From NCBI GenBank assembly GCA_964017185.1, contig OZ024876.1, forward strand, positions 13,889,726 to 13,953,725: DNA of 64,000 bases, in the 5' to 3' direction. Under the pieces are notes generated by a model. That model saw only the letters and a program-made list of their open reading frames with translations. It did no database searches and had not been told where the DNA came from. How positions within the stretch are numbered: the first letter of the stretch is position 1; every line of letters starts with the position of its first letter. Of the stretch, positions 11,305-22,607 are shown piece by piece. The position numbers and the translations under genes are program-made. Origin of the DNA: Rugalucina vietnamica. Taxonomy: Eukaryota; Mollusca; Bivalvia; Lucinida; Lucinidae.

Positions 11305-12402
11305 GTACATTAGCGTATTACCCAAACGCGCCCCGGGCGTATGAAAAATCTCAACACGATGAAGATTTTGGACGTATAAAAATAATTTGTTTCTTAAACT
11401 CGTTTTAGCAGTCACACATTAGCGTGTGACTGAAGCGTTTGCCACACGTATGAAAAAAAAAATATCAAAACGCTGAAAAAATAAAGTACGTTTTGTGGTA
11501 CGTCCCAGACACACTAAGCAGGAAGACATCGCTCATTGGGGCCTAAAGAAATAGATTGGTAGCCTGTGCCTCCAGGCAAAGCTTGTTCGCTGCTGACTGA
11601 CCATCTGATTACTGGTTAACCGCTCAGGTCTAAGCTTGCACAGGAAAAGTGGTTTCAAGTCAAACCGTCTACGCACATGATATAAGCATGAGTGGCTTTG
11701 TTGGATGGTTATATTTTAAGCACTTGTTGAATGTCATGACATCCTTACTTTGGTTAAATGTCCCATAAAGTGGATGCAACGTCCTGACATGACCTTAGCT
11801 GTTGACTGGGACGTAAAGCATCAATTCAAATAAACAAACAAACACTAAGCAAGCGCTATAGGCGCGCAGCAAACGTTAAATGCGCCTCATATACGCTTGG
11901 GGCACGTTACTGAAAAAAAAAAAAAAAAAAAAAAAGTTCGTAAATTTTAAATCGGAACGCGCATGATACGTACACTGGCGTATCTAAAATATGTGCCAAA
12001 CGCATTCAAAGCGTATTCAACGCGCCTGTATCGCGCGTGGAACTTATTCGAAACGTATTTAACTGCTTAACCTGTTGTAGAAGGTACAAACCGAGTGAGG
12101 GTCGTTTCCAGCTTAGACACACGACCGATTCACGCCGAGATTCGAGAAAAGATTTTAAGCATGCTTAAAAAGTGTTTTGAGCCCATACGCGCGTGGAGTG
12201 CGCACCGACCAACAGCGACGTATATCAACGTACACCGAGGCGTACACTAAGCGTACAAAGTGCGCATGTAACGCGTTTCTAACGTGCCAGCGTGCATGTA
12301 ACGCGTTTCTAACGTGTCTCCGATGTGCTCCTGACGTATGTTGAATTTTACATTATTGTCAACACACCCGGCGCGCGTTTGGCTTATATTATGCTAATGT
12401 GT
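11305..12402. mobile_element. CpG-rich TIR element nested in the 5.2-kb element
   Basis: Left end TACATTAGCGTATTACCCAA followed by ACGCGCCCCGGGCG. Right end is the approximate inverse (CGGCGCGCGTTTGGCTTATA, GCTAATGTGTA). The interior is dominated by ACGCGT, GCGTAT and AACGTG words, strikingly different from the AT-rich surroundings. A copy of the dispersed repeat at 11515-11815 is inserted in it. Confidence 0.5.
11515..11815 (+). repeat. Dispersed repeat, copy 1 (CATCTGATTACTGGTTAACC)
   Basis: Shares CATTGGGGCCTAAAGAAATAG, GACTGACCATCTGATTACTG, GGTTAACCGCTCAGGTCT and CATGACATCC blocks with 12455-12720. A partial inverted copy lies at 13150-13245. Non-coding. Confidence 0.65.
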
Positions 12403-12454
12403 ATCAGCTATTTTCCTCGTTTCCTGTGTGTTGAGACCTCGTTTACTGTCCTTC

Positions 12455-12720
12455 CATTGGGACCTAAAAGAAATAGATGGGCTGCTTGATGCCTCCAAGC
12501 AAAGCTTCTTCGCTACTGACTGACCATCTGATTACTGGTTAACCGCTCAGGTCTGAGCCTGCCCAGGAAAAGTGGTTCATGTCAGTCTATCCACACATAC
12601 AAGCCTTGATGGTATAGTTTGGTGGTCATATTCGAAGCGCTTATTGGATGTCATGACGTCCCAAATTTTGGTAAAAAGTCCCATAAAATCGAGGCAGCGT
12701 CCCGACATGACCATTAATTC
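12455..12720 (+). repeat. Dispersed repeat, copy 2
   Basis: Second copy of the 11515-11815 repeat. Nearly the whole length aligns, including GGTTAACCGCTCAGGTCTGA and GATGTCATGACGTCC. It lies outside the CpG-rich TIR element. Confidence 0.65.
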
Positions 12721-12750
12721 AAACAAACCAACCAACATAAAATAAATAGG

Positions 12751-13120
12751 GAGCGTGGTGACGTAGTGGTAAAGCATGGGAATCCGAATCGAGAGGTCAT
12801 GGGATTGATCGACGTGGCACTGGCAGCACCGTGTTGTCCTTGAGCAAGGCATATTAACTCCCCGGAGGACGAGGAGCCATGCAAATAATGTACCCATCGC
12901 CATGTAGCGTAATTGCAACCGAGTTTGACGGTCCCTTGCCGAGTTGCATCTTGGTACCGCCCTGGCCAGTGTTGATTCGAGCCCCGCGCCGATCATTTGT
13001 GAGACGAGTGTGAATATGTTGTTCGATCCCGGGATTTGATCATATAGGTCTATTGTTCGAATGTGTTGCTACATCTATGGTCATATTGGGATGTTGCCTT
13101 GCTTAAAAATACGTGCTGAA
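12751..13120 (+). mobile_element. tRNA-derived SINE with conserved central domain
   Basis: Head GTGGTGACGTAGTGGTAAAG (A-box-like) and GGTCATGGGATTGATC (B-box-like), then GCAGCACCGTGTTGTCCTTGA and GCAAGGCATATTAACTCC. The latter resembles the central domain shared by several widespread metazoan SINE superfamilies. The family name is not certain. Confidence 0.55.
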
Positions 13121-14189
13121 GACATATAACCACACAACAACTAAAGCTTATAACTTTTCCTAGGCAGTTTCAGACCTAAGTGGTTAACCAGTTATTGTGT
13201 AGTCAATCACTCAGTTATAAGCTCTGTCTGGCAGCCCATCTATTTCTCACCGCCCCAATGCTGAACGGGCGGGGATGGGCAAAGTCGCATCGGTTTGCCG
13301 TCCTTATCAGTTTAGTTAACTTTGAGAGATCGCTGGTTTCATTTGCAGTCACGCTCACATTGAACAGCGTGTTCCTCGAGGTAAATTCTTGTTGCCTGGC
13401 ATTGTGGTAGAGAGAAGAAGAAGAAGAATGATTTATTTACGTGAAGAGAGGTCTCCGGCGAGATCGTACGTTATCTTGTCGTGAAGAGCCATTGAGCAAA
13501 ATTTTAAGCTTCCTTGACTTCTGGTTTACATACAGAAAGCGTTGGCTCCTTCCCAATATGACTGAACAATTGCTGATATGGACGTGAAGTCATATAATCT
13601 AACCAGTCCAAACATTTTAGATATAATTAACACTTCTTGGAATTTCCCTAGCGCTTTATGTCGTTATGTTCAGCAAGTAAAATAGTGTTTACTCATGTAA
13701 ATCGGACGACGAGCATATTCAAATCCAAACAGTACATAACTTCCCTGGTGAACTTTTCGATGACGCTGGATTTTTTGTTGGAAATTTGTTTCTGCATAAA
13801 ATTCAAAACTTCCCGCTATGCGAAACTCGATGAGAGACTGCGCATCACGCAAAATGATCACGTGTTCAGATGAAGGAAATAATATATCTCGATCGAAATA
13901 TATAATGATATTTAGATTAACATATTATATGTCAATTTAGATATATTATAATAGGGTATATTTCGTTCGAAATATATGGTAATTAGGCATATCTCCTTCT
14001 AGATATAATATATCGATTTAACGGTTGTGCCCTACTGTTTAACAGACATGTTTACATTCAAAACATAATCCTTTTCCATTCAAAACAAATCTGATGTTAA
14101 ATAAACATGATAAACTAATGTTCAAGTTTTGTTTAAACATCATGAGTACACATAAAGATGCAATGTATATTTATGTACAAGTTGCACAA

Positions 14190-14445
14190 GATCATGAGCA
14201 ATATACAATATAATGAGAAAACCAACATTCTGCATCCGAAAACAAAGATGCAAATCAGTGCCATTGTTTATGCTTCATGGATAGCAGACACCCTTTTCTT
14301 AATATCTATGGATACAGTTATTGTAACACCCTTAATACAAATTATATCTAAATTTCAAGCTTCTAGCCTTCCTTATTAACTGTACAGGCTGGTTAGTTTC
14401 AGAACTGGTCAGGAACCTTAAGACAGGATTTTTGTGATGCAGCTC
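14190..14445 (+). mobile_element. Decayed hairpin MITE
   Basis: ATGAGAAAACCAACATTCTGCAT at the left and TTTGTGATGCAGCTCA at the right, with the conserved CAAGCTTCTAGCC segment. The inner palindrome is largely lost. It ends 15 bases from coding exon 2. Confidence 0.6.
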
Positions 14446-14460
14446 AATAATAATTATTAC

Positions 14461-14528
14461 CTTCTGTGGAGGCAGAAATTTAGTTCCTATCCTAAAAGGA
14501 ATGTCATCAAGGCAAGACGTGGTGAAGC
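14461..14528 (-). CDS. UBAP1: UBAP1 homologue, coding exon 2 (start of UMA domain)
   Basis: A 68-base exon between a TTTTGCAG acceptor (14529-14536) and a GTAATA donor (14460-14455). With the base from the previous exon it gives 23 codons containing LDDIPFRIGTKF and PPQK. This matches the UBAP1 segment LDDVPFKTGDKF, the beginning of the UMA domain that binds the VPS37/TSG101 core of ESCRT-I. The exon abuts a decayed MITE on its left (about 14190-14445). The splice signals are good and the reading phase is kept, so the call does not rest on length. Confidence 0.85.
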
Positions 14529-14939
14529 CTGCAAAACACAAACAAAATGGTAACTGTATATCTTTAAGCTAAAGCACAGATAATTTTATGCACATTTGGC
14601 CACACTTAAAGGCTTAAATTACTTACAAACCAGTCATTTGTAAGCATGGACCCCAGCCTTGGGGTAGGGCAGGGAATCCAGTAATATAATGAAATTTTCT
14701 GTCCCTGCAGGGCAGGGGTTTGCTAGACAAAGGTCAAAGGTATTCTCCGGCCTGGAGGCTCCGAGACTGATTACATATCACAAACTTGTGCATAACTTAC
14801 TAGGAAATATTTTCCTCCTTCATCTAATATGTATTATATGTGTAATAGTAAAAAGGAAAATATGGTAAAAAGTTTGCAATCCAGCAAACCATTTGAAAAT
14901 GTATTTTCCAAGACACAATTTTATCATGTTCCATTCACT

Positions 14940-15117
14940 AAAAGTAACTGCACAGCTGATCAGCGCCTTTGTTTTCGCTATACGAATAGTACAATTCCTC
15001 GTCTTTCTAAATTCTTAATTCCAAGCTTCTAGCCTGCTTCTGTAGCTGCACAGATCGGTTTGTGTAAGACCTGGTCGGAAACCCCAAAGCTCTGTTTTCT
15101 CACGTCACAGCTCTCAT
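14940..15117 (+). mobile_element. Right two-thirds of a hairpin MITE
   Basis: Starts at the inner arm (AACTGCACAGCTGATCAGCG), carries CCTTTGTTTTCGCTA and CAAGCTTCTAGCC, and ends CTCACGTCACAGCTC. The left TIR is absent. Lies in intron 1. Confidence 0.6.
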
Positions 15118-15173
15118 GTCATGGTTACCTAAGAGTAAGATAGTAAAATTGACAAGCATGTCCATGTACTTAC

Positions 15174-15210
15174 TTCCAAAGACTGGCTGGTTACCAGAGG
15201 CCATACTCAT
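15174..15210 (-). CDS. UBAP1: UBAP1 homologue, exon with start codon (12 codons + 1 base)
   Basis: First coding exon of a homologue of ubiquitin-associated protein 1, the ESCRT-I subunit that sorts ubiquitinated cargo at endosomes. It reads MSMASGNQPVFG and the first base of a Ser codon, then a strong donor (GTAAGT, complement of 15168-15173). A CAG acceptor lies at 15215-15213, two bases before the ATG, so a non-coding exon is expected further right. The phase fits the next exon: A joins GC to give Ser. The start is chosen because the next in-frame residues align with the short N-terminus of vertebrate UBAP1, which also begins with Met-Ala-Ser just before the conserved LDD segment. An ATG two codons later is an alternative start. 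Confidence 0.75.
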
Positions 15211-15593
15211 GACTGAAAGTTAAAGGACGATGACATGAAAATAAAACTTCAATACAGCAATAACAGAATCTTGGAAATGACAAAGAGCAATACTTTGGGA
15301 ACATGTTTTTTTCCTCCAAATTGGGAAAGAAGTCACCGAAATTGCATAGGGAATGGGACCTTATTTCTGCCCTTGAGACACACGAAAAAAATCCCTGGTT
15401 AGTTGCATAACCTGATTTTTTTTTACCTCACTCCACTACACTCCATTTCGGACCTTGACAAAACGATTTTTGATTAAATACGTGCTCGTAAAAAAAAAGA
15501 TTACAATTGGCTGGCACGTGGTGCCTTCAAACTCTTAGCGTTTGATCAAGCTTTTCTCTGAATATTTATGTATCAATAAAAAAAATTGTTCAA

Positions 15594-15849
15594 GGTATCC
15601 CCCCTTTGAAAAAGCGAAATGGAAGTGGTCTTGCTGAATCAGATGGTGAATTCAATGGTCAGTTTAGGGATGTGTTCACAAAAACTGAACATAGCCAGGT
15701 CCTTTTTTTTATTAGAAAGGCCCTGTTCATGGAAGACATAGTGGTATCTAAAGAAGGTGTGACAAAACTTCTCAAAGGTTTGAACCCATCAAAAGCTTTA
15801 GGCCCTGAGGAATGGGCATCTGAGCTAGGTCCAGTATTTGCACATTTTT
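15594..15849 (+). pseudogene. Non-LTR reverse transcriptase fragment
   Basis: About 85 codons: GIPPLKKRNGSGLAESD, QFRDVFTKTE, MEDIVVSKEGVTKLLKGLNP and KALGPE. This is the segment just before RT block 1 in CR1/jockey-like LINEs (FSSVFT...GV.KLL..LN..KA.GPD). It ends at a stop. No RT catalytic core follows, so it is a dead fragment, unrelated to the large LINEs in this window. Confidence 0.7.
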
Positions 15850-16499
15850 AAATACCCAATTGTCCAAAAAATAATTCAGGTACATTTGAAATGGACAACT
15901 TCCATTTAAGCAATGTTGCTATTGTCACATTTCTGTCAAATTTTCATGCTTGTTAATCTGTTATAAATATAGATTTCTGGTTACTTTTGAAATCATCATG
16001 CGTTCTGATTTACACATACTTTCACATAACACCACAAGTGACTTTAATAAATTTGAAACCGAGGAAAAAAATACACACAAAGCCATTAATTTGACGGAAT
16101 CTATGACAGATGACATGTTTGAGGAAAAAACCATGAAATTTAAAAATAATTTATTTTCCTTTGTGTGGCAAATTTTATGTTTTTAAAATAATCCTGAACC
16201 AAAGGGAGCATGAATTTAGTGTTTGCAACCCCAAATATCTGAAGGTTTGTCTAAATTTGAGAATTATTTAACATTGCTACGAAGATATCATAAATATGGT
16301 AGCTCTGTCAAAGCTGCTGACGGTGACTTGACAATCGCGAAAACTAAGTCCAGTCCAATTTTACAATATGCCCAATAACTAATACCATGATCGATACGAA
16401 AATTTAAGAAGGGAGACAATGGAATTAATTTGAAAATTTATTTTTGACAGATGATACTTGTTACAGTGCATTTTCTTGGTAGCAACTGTAAATTCTGTC
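15850..16499. other. No gene seen
   Basis: AT-rich. CAACTTCCATTTAA near 15897 is inverted at about 18508-18522 (TTAAATGGAAGTTG), possibly ends of an old TIR element. No ORF with recognisable content. Confidence 0.4.
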
Positions 16500-16900
16500 A
16501 GATTTTCTTGTTTACAGTCGCGAAATTTCTGGTACGTTTTGATTGCCTCCCTTGTTCCCAGAGAATCGCCGGTAGGCGCCACGCTCTAAACTACTTCCTG
16601 TTTGGCGACATCGAAGGAACTGCGGTAAGAAGATGACTGTTTTTGAAGAAAAACATGATTTCTCGCTGTCTGTCAACATAATCGACAGTCGAAACATATT
16701 CGGTAGCAACAACAGAATACATCTCCTTTGCCCTCTGTGATAATTCAGCCCCAAAGCGCCTTTTCAAGACCAAATTGGCACAAGAAATGTTGAACTAGCC
16801 CCGTTTAAATGACTCAAACAGTCTCGATATGTGGTTTTGATGGCAGAGGCGTGGCGACCGTCATTCAAATGACCGAATCACCGTTGCTATTGTAATGTAG
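16500..16900 (-). promoter_or_regulatory. Candidate promoter / 5' exon region of UBAP1
   Basis: A patch richer in GC and CpG than its surroundings, with CGCGAAATTT, GCCGGTAGGCGCC and GGCGACATCGAAG. It lies 1.3-1.7 kb upstream of the first coding exon on the minus strand. The acceptor just before the start codon requires an upstream non-coding exon, and this is the best-looking place for it. No clear donor or initiator was identified, so this is inference from composition and position. Confidence 0.25.
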
Positions 16901-16954
16901 CTGACAGAAAGATATTTTGGTACATTATGATAGTTAATTCCAAAAATGATCAGG

Positions 16955-17170
16955 TCCGGTTATTGTTATTTCCTGTCAATTTTTATGATGGCAACAAAAA
17001 GCTCTGTCATTTGTTTATGATAGCAACAAAAATTCTGAATTCTGTCATTCTATTACGATAGCAACAAACTGTCTGTCAAAACTTTATGTTAGCAGCAGAA
17101 ATTCTGTCATTTTATTACAATAGCAACTGTCTGTCAAAACTTTATGTTAGCAGCAGAAATTCTGTCAAAA
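16955..17170. repeat. Degenerate short tandem repeat, unit about 35 bp
   Basis: The phrase ATGATAGCAACAAAAATTCTGTCA recurs with drift about six times (GATGGCAACAAAAAGC, GATAGCAACAAAAATTCTG, CGATAGCAACAAACTGTC, GTTAGCAGCAGAAATTCTG twice, CAATAGCAACTGTC). Non-coding. Confidence 0.6.
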
Positions 17171-17236
17171 AATGGTGTTTGAAACAAGAGATTCCGTCAA
17201 TTAGGTTATGATCAAAACATGTTTTTTTGTGTTTAA

Positions 17237-18180
17237 GGATGTTCGCTGCCAATGAAAAAGTATTCAAACTTTTTTTCTAACCACTCTTTTTTGATTCCAA
17301 AATACAACACAAGACATTTGAAAACAAAATAAATATAGGGTAGTGTGCATTTTTTCAAGCTACAGGCCTCTGAATGAGACCTCTGAGCACCATGTTTTAA
17401 ATTTGATAAAATTAATTTAATTTTTAATTCTTTGAAACATACCTGTCTTGAACAAACATACACCTAGAATGCTTTCAAAAGTCATAATATTTACGTAACG
17501 CAGACTATTTTGGACCAAAAGCATAGAAAAATTTGCAACTTGGAGTGGATGACAAAATTTTACGATTCCATTTTCAACCCTACCCCCATACTTGAAAAGT
17601 TGGAAAAAATCAATTTTTTGAAATGTGCCAAATTCATATTTGTTTATTCAAACTTTTTCTTGTATTTTCACACAACATAGAACTTGGTAATATTGTTCGA
17701 ATAAAAGAAAGAAATATATAGGATAGTGAGCATATAAGAGAGAAACAACAACTTGAAAATCGCCATTTTCAGCCTTTCTTCGGCTGTTTTGTTTCTAAAA
17801 GCCCATTTCATAAAACTACCTAAAATTTTAAAACAACCACACTAAAGACACAAAGACTGACTAAGAAGACCATGTACACATATACTGCTGCTAAAATAAA
17901 CATCGAACTAGCGCAATTAATTTTAAGATGTGTAATATTCAAGTTTAATCTACCCTACCCCCTAAATTTTACTGACGACTAAAATTTTCTGAAAAGTTGC
18001 AGAAAATGGGGTGAAAAAATGAAGTTTCTTAGATTGACAATTTTCATGGCTCAGTCAATGCATATCATCAATATGTTTCCAAATATAAAATATTAGGAAA
18101 ATATCTGCAACCGTTTACGAGATATTCAAGAAAAGAAAAACCGGAAGTTCCGAAATGTCAAATGTTAGCAGCGAACATCC
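17237..18180. mobile_element. TTAA-flanked TIR element, 944 bp
   Basis: Starts GGATGTTCGCTGC and ends GCAGCGAACATCC, with TTAA on both sides (17233-17236 and 18181-18184). That is the target duplication of piggyBac and Kolobok superfamilies. No transposase. A decayed relative lies at 59685-60030 with the same AAATGGGGTG and TTGACAATTTTCATGGC blocks. Confidence 0.75.
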
Positions 18181-18184
18181 TTAA

Positions 18185-19470
18185 AGCAGTTTAGTGTTTG
18201 TTTTTTTCTTAAATCATAGTCACAGCACTTTCAAATGCACAGACACTCAAAAGTTGATTTACTAGTAGTTCTAGGAGCATTTCTTATGAATTTGTAAATG
18301 TATTTTTTCACTCAAGTGTTCCGTCAAACATATGACATTTTCGTGTTAGCGACATCGAATTTTTAAATCGCGAATAAAAACCAAAATATGGAATGCGTGA
18401 TGAGATATTTCATTTGTAATTTTGTATTAACATACTTAACCAGCTCACACCCCAAAATGCCAAAAAAATAAAAATTTTACACTTTGAAAATTACCTTAAA
18501 AATTTCACTTTAAATGGAAGTTGTCAATGGTGATGTGTAAAGCATGACAATTTTTTCTCACTAAGTATATGCATATGGAACTAAAGCTGTGTGACACATT
18601 CGGAATGACACTGTGTATACATGTAGATTGTAACCAACAGCTGAAGGTCCAGATCTAGAAAGATTCAATGTCATGAGTGTAAACAAAATAATCATACCGC
18701 AACTTGGCGCAAGACCTTGTGACCAAGTCAATTATCCACTTGACAACTCTGAGAGTGACATGACTTTTTCTTTCAATTTTAACTTTTACACTGCCCTAGT
18801 GACAGTGTGAAAGCCTATCAACCAATTTTTGTTTGTTGCAAAAGCTATTACTTGTAAAATTTTGCTCGGCTTCATTTCCTGAATGACGATTGCGAAACAA
18901 GACGATCACCTATAGAGCTCTCACTTAATTAAAGTATAACTTTGTTAAGTATCAATCTTACAGAATAACCAATTCTTTATACAAGCAATCACCGACCAAA
19001 ATAACACCTCAATTACTCATCATCAGCCTAATTTCAAATTTGACATTTTCCAACATTTTCTGACGTCATTTTTCAAGGGACACAACTTTTGCATAAGTAG
19101 GACTAAACACCGAAATTTCATCCGATCTAAAACGCGGGGATCAATGGAATTATAGGGGAACCCTTGATTTCCTCGTATATATATATAGAGCAGGAAATGT
19201 GGATACCTTAGTCACAAATGATATATCAATATCTCAACTTGGTATAGAGATATTTAGATCGGAAAAGTAGTCAGAATTAACCTCCTGTCGGCCTTTTTTA
19301 TTCAGCATGCCTCCGTGAAGCGATCTTTAGCAGCCATTCTTCTTCTTTCTTCTTTGTAGTAGTGTTCCCACGTTGACTTTTCGTGGCACCGTCTTAAGAC
19401 GTTAAAAAGTTTATACGATTTGTTTAAGAAGTCTTGGTTGGGTTCATTAACACAGTGGTCATTATATACA
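18185..19470. other. No gene seen
   Basis: AT-rich sequence without a recognisable coding region or repeat. ATATATATATAGAGCAGGAAATGTGGATACC near 19172-19206 shares the AAATGTGGATAC word with the palindrome at 27008-27822. Confidence 0.4.
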
Positions 19471-19486
19471 GAGTATGTTTATTTAT

Positions 19487-20449
19487 TTATTTATGCTCTC
19501 TGGTTTTATTGTCACTTAGTATTTTAGTTCTTTCCACGTGAAGCTTGAATAACAGTTCTCTTGAATACAGCTCCAGGAATTCAGTCTCTGACGAGTCTGG
19601 TTGTAGAATGTTGTTAATGTCTGGATGACTGGAATCCAGTAGTAGTTGTGTACATCTGGCAGAATCCTCTAGTAGACTATTTATCTTCACACTGGAATGT
19701 TCAAACAGAGATCTTATCTTATTGAGATACACTAATCTAATGTTTTTAAGGCTTTCACATACTGTTATGAAATGCTCTCTTGTTTCAGGATTTTTATTGC
19801 ATAGCTGGCATGTTGGACTGACATTATACTGGTTGAATTTAGCCCTATTAGATTGCAATGTATATGTCCCAGTCAGTAACCTTACTTTTACTTCGGCACG
19901 TCTGACATCATACGTATTATTCCTCACCGAGGCGTAGACTTGGTGTACCTTCCCTATTTTTACAGCACCAGGATTTAGGTATCTGAGTGAGGACTTTGAT
20001 TTTATATCATCATGCCATTGTTGTTCTACAGCTTCATGGATTTTGGTTTTAACAGATTTCTTCCATTGTTCTTTTGTCGGTGGGTTTTCCAGAAGCTCAT
20101 AGGCCGAGGGTAGGTCATAGGTGTTTAATATTATCCTGACACTGGAGAACCAACTCTTCTCAGAAATGCTTCTAACAGCAAGCTGCCTTACTGCTATGTC
20201 GTTTTCAATGGATGACTGGTCTCTAACAACCCTTCCAAAGAGAGATAGGATGTTCTTTTCGACACAAGCAGATATTGGAAGAATACCTAGCAGAGCCAAT
20301 GCCGCAGTATCAGAAGTCTTAAGTGGAAGATTTTGAATTTGTTTCATAGATCTCCGTTGAAATGCTTCAAGCTGTGTTGTATCCTTTTTTCTCATACTAA
20401 GAACCTCCAGACCATACACTAATCTAGGAACCACATACTTCATCCACAT
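19487..20449 (-). pseudogene. LINE ORF C-terminal region with CCHC finger
   Basis: Continuation of the RT after a frameshift: MWMKYVVPRLVYGLEVL (thumb), then an approximately 300-residue C-terminus with a zinc finger CQLCNKNPETREHFITVC (C-x2-C-x8-H-x4-C). This finger type closes many LINE ORF2 proteins. The shift near 20450 is a small indel: the sequence around QSKHVDEVCGS and MWMKYVVPR overlaps in two frames. Confidence 0.85.
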
Positions 20450-22607
20450 GTTTGCTTTGATAGATTTGTTTCAGCCCAGACTTACCATGGAAGCCAGCGC
20501 CCATTAATGAATAAGCAGTTCTACGCCCCAGGTTCACCTTCTCATCAATGTTAGGAGTGCACTTGATTGACCTGGACACGCCCAAATGCACAGTCAGGTC
20601 TTCCACTGGAACATTATCACCGTATAGGTTGATGTTAGGTTCTTGATGAGCATCATAGTTCAGGATCACTGTCTTTGTGGGGTGTATGGTATAGTGTTCC
20701 CTGTTGGCTTGGAGTTCTGCAGAAGTCATCATTGGTTGGAGTTCAGATAAGTCTTCAGTGATGAAACATAGATCATCAGCAACAGTCACATGGGGAATCC
20801 TCACTGTTCCAATAAGCTTCCCACAGAATCTGTCTTCAATATCGAGGAGAAAGGAATTGTTGTATCGTTTGTAGTGGGGGGCGGACAAGATCCCTCCTTG
20901 CCGCACCCCCTGGCGTATAACGACCGTTGAGGATAAAAAACCATCCCACTTGACCTTGGCAGACATGTTAGTATACAGATCTTTCATGAGAAGCCAGTCG
21001 TCCCCAGAAATACCATCCAGATATAGTTTTCGCAGTAGAGAGTCATGGTCAACGACATCAAAGGCTTTCTGTACATCCAGCGCCGCTACAAACAAAGGCT
21101 TCTTCTGTTGTTTAGACTCCTGAATACACTCACTCAGTATCATGGCTGCATTCATGGAGGAGGTGTTCTCTGTGAAACCCTTCTGCAATCTGGATTGAGT
21201 GGTTTGTAGACTTGGGTTGTGCCTGCTACTCAGGATATGTTCTATAATCTTTAGGATGACAGGAGTTACAGATATTCCACGGTAGTTAGAGGGGTTTGTA
21301 GCATCACCTTTCTTGTATACTGGAGTTAGGATAGCCTCTTTCAGCAAATCTGGAACTTTCCTTAGCCTAAAGATGCCGTTGACCATGACCACCAAGACAG
21401 GAGAGATTTCGTTGATACACAGACTAAAATGTTCACTCATCAGACCAAAAGCATCAGCAGCTTTATTGTTTTTCAGCTTTGCTAGGGCTTTTCTAATTTC
21501 CTCTTCAGTGACTAGGTCAATAGGTTTTGATGATTGATGACAAATTTCCTCTATGTGTAGAAGGTCAGATTTAACGTTATTCAAGTAGCTTTCATCAAAT
21601 TTAGGATTATCCTTCGGTGTTGCTAGGTCATGGAAGTGGTCTTGCCATCCAGAGCAAATTCCTTCGGAGGAATCATACTTGGTACCATTTACCGTCAGAG
21701 ATCTAGTTTGGGAGCTGTCAGTCTTCCTCTGCATGCGGACCAGGGCATGGAAAGATTTGGTGCTATTCTCATTATCCATAATTTTTTTCATTTTTGATTC
21801 TCTGGAGATAGCTTCGTTCCGCCGCACTGCTTTTCTTAACTGTATTTTGGCTTCTTTCATTTCATGAAAGTGCAAGGAATTGGCAGATCGCTCAGGCTTC
21901 CCAGCTGCCTTCCATTCCCCCCATCTTCTCCTAGACTCACGGATAGCAGAGTAGACATCGTGACTCCATTTCTGTTGATTCTTTGTAGGTTTCTTGAAAA
22001 CTTCTGGTTTATAGTTTGGGATGCTAGTTTCTGTGGCCCCCCTGAGTATATCAGTTAGAGTTCGTATTTGGCACTGCAAATCATACATACTCGTTGCTGC
22101 CTGGGTATCATGGAAAGAATTTCTGACCCATCTTCTGACAGTTTCTTTGTATAGATGTACATTACACGATGCCCATTTAGGTCGAACCGATATTTTAATC
22201 TTTTTCACACTCTGTGCCTCAAAATTCATTTTTATGTCTATTGATAATAGGGTGTGGTCGGAGAGATTCAAATGGTTCCTTTCAGCAACAGTGGTTGGTT
22301 TTAAGATGAGATTCTGATCACAGTTTGTGAAAATGTAGTCAATTTCAGATTCATCCTTGTTATTTTCATGGAAGAAAGTTGAAGTTCCACTTTGAAAATG
22401 GCCCAATTGAGATTTAGACACAAAATCTGTTAGCATTTGGTCTTGTTGATTTCCATGTCTTTTTAATAATGATGAGTTCATGTCGCCACACAGTATAATA
22501 CTATGGGTGCTTTCATAGGTGTGTATAATTTCGTTGAGTTGATCCAACGTAGAAATAAACTCAGTGGGATCTCCTACAGCTGAGTCCTTCTTTATATACT
22601 TTCTACT
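20450..22607 (-). pseudogene. LINE endonuclease (C-part) and reverse transcriptase
   Basis: Begins inside the APE endonuclease (IILCGDMNSSLL, then EIDYIFTNCD and NLSDHTLLSID, carrying the Asp, Asn and His of the active site). The RT fingers and palm follow: LAKLKNNKAADAFGLMSEHF, ILTPVYKKGDATNPSNYRGI, LFVAALDVQKAFDVVDH (motif A), VRQGGILSAPHYKRYNNSFL, and VTVADDLCFITED (motif C with the Asp pair). The frame is lost near 20450, where the C-terminal region continues in another frame. Disrupted at its 5' side by the plus LINE. Clade not assigned. Confidence 0.9.

Larger units (their letters stand above)
8839..14037. mobile_element. 5.2-kb TIR DNA element in UBAP1 intron 2
   Basis: Begins CAGTAGGGCACAACCGTTAAATCGATATAT (8839-8868) and ends with its inverse at 14008-14037, about 30 bp of almost perfect TIR. 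Both subterminal zones (8865-9205 and 13880-14010) are packed with ATATCTAGATATA-type words that look like repeated transposase-binding sites. No transposase ORF survives. The interior has been filled by SINEs (9480-9705, 12751-13120), a dispersed repeat (10155-10440) and a CpG-rich TIR element (11305-12402). A short TTTA flanks both sides with a one-base offset; the duplication is not certain. Superfamily unassigned. Confidence 0.65.

Noticed and set aside
12577..12996. 139-codon minus-strand frame
   Set aside because: Covers a dispersed repeat and a tRNA-derived SINE; antisense of non-coding repeats.
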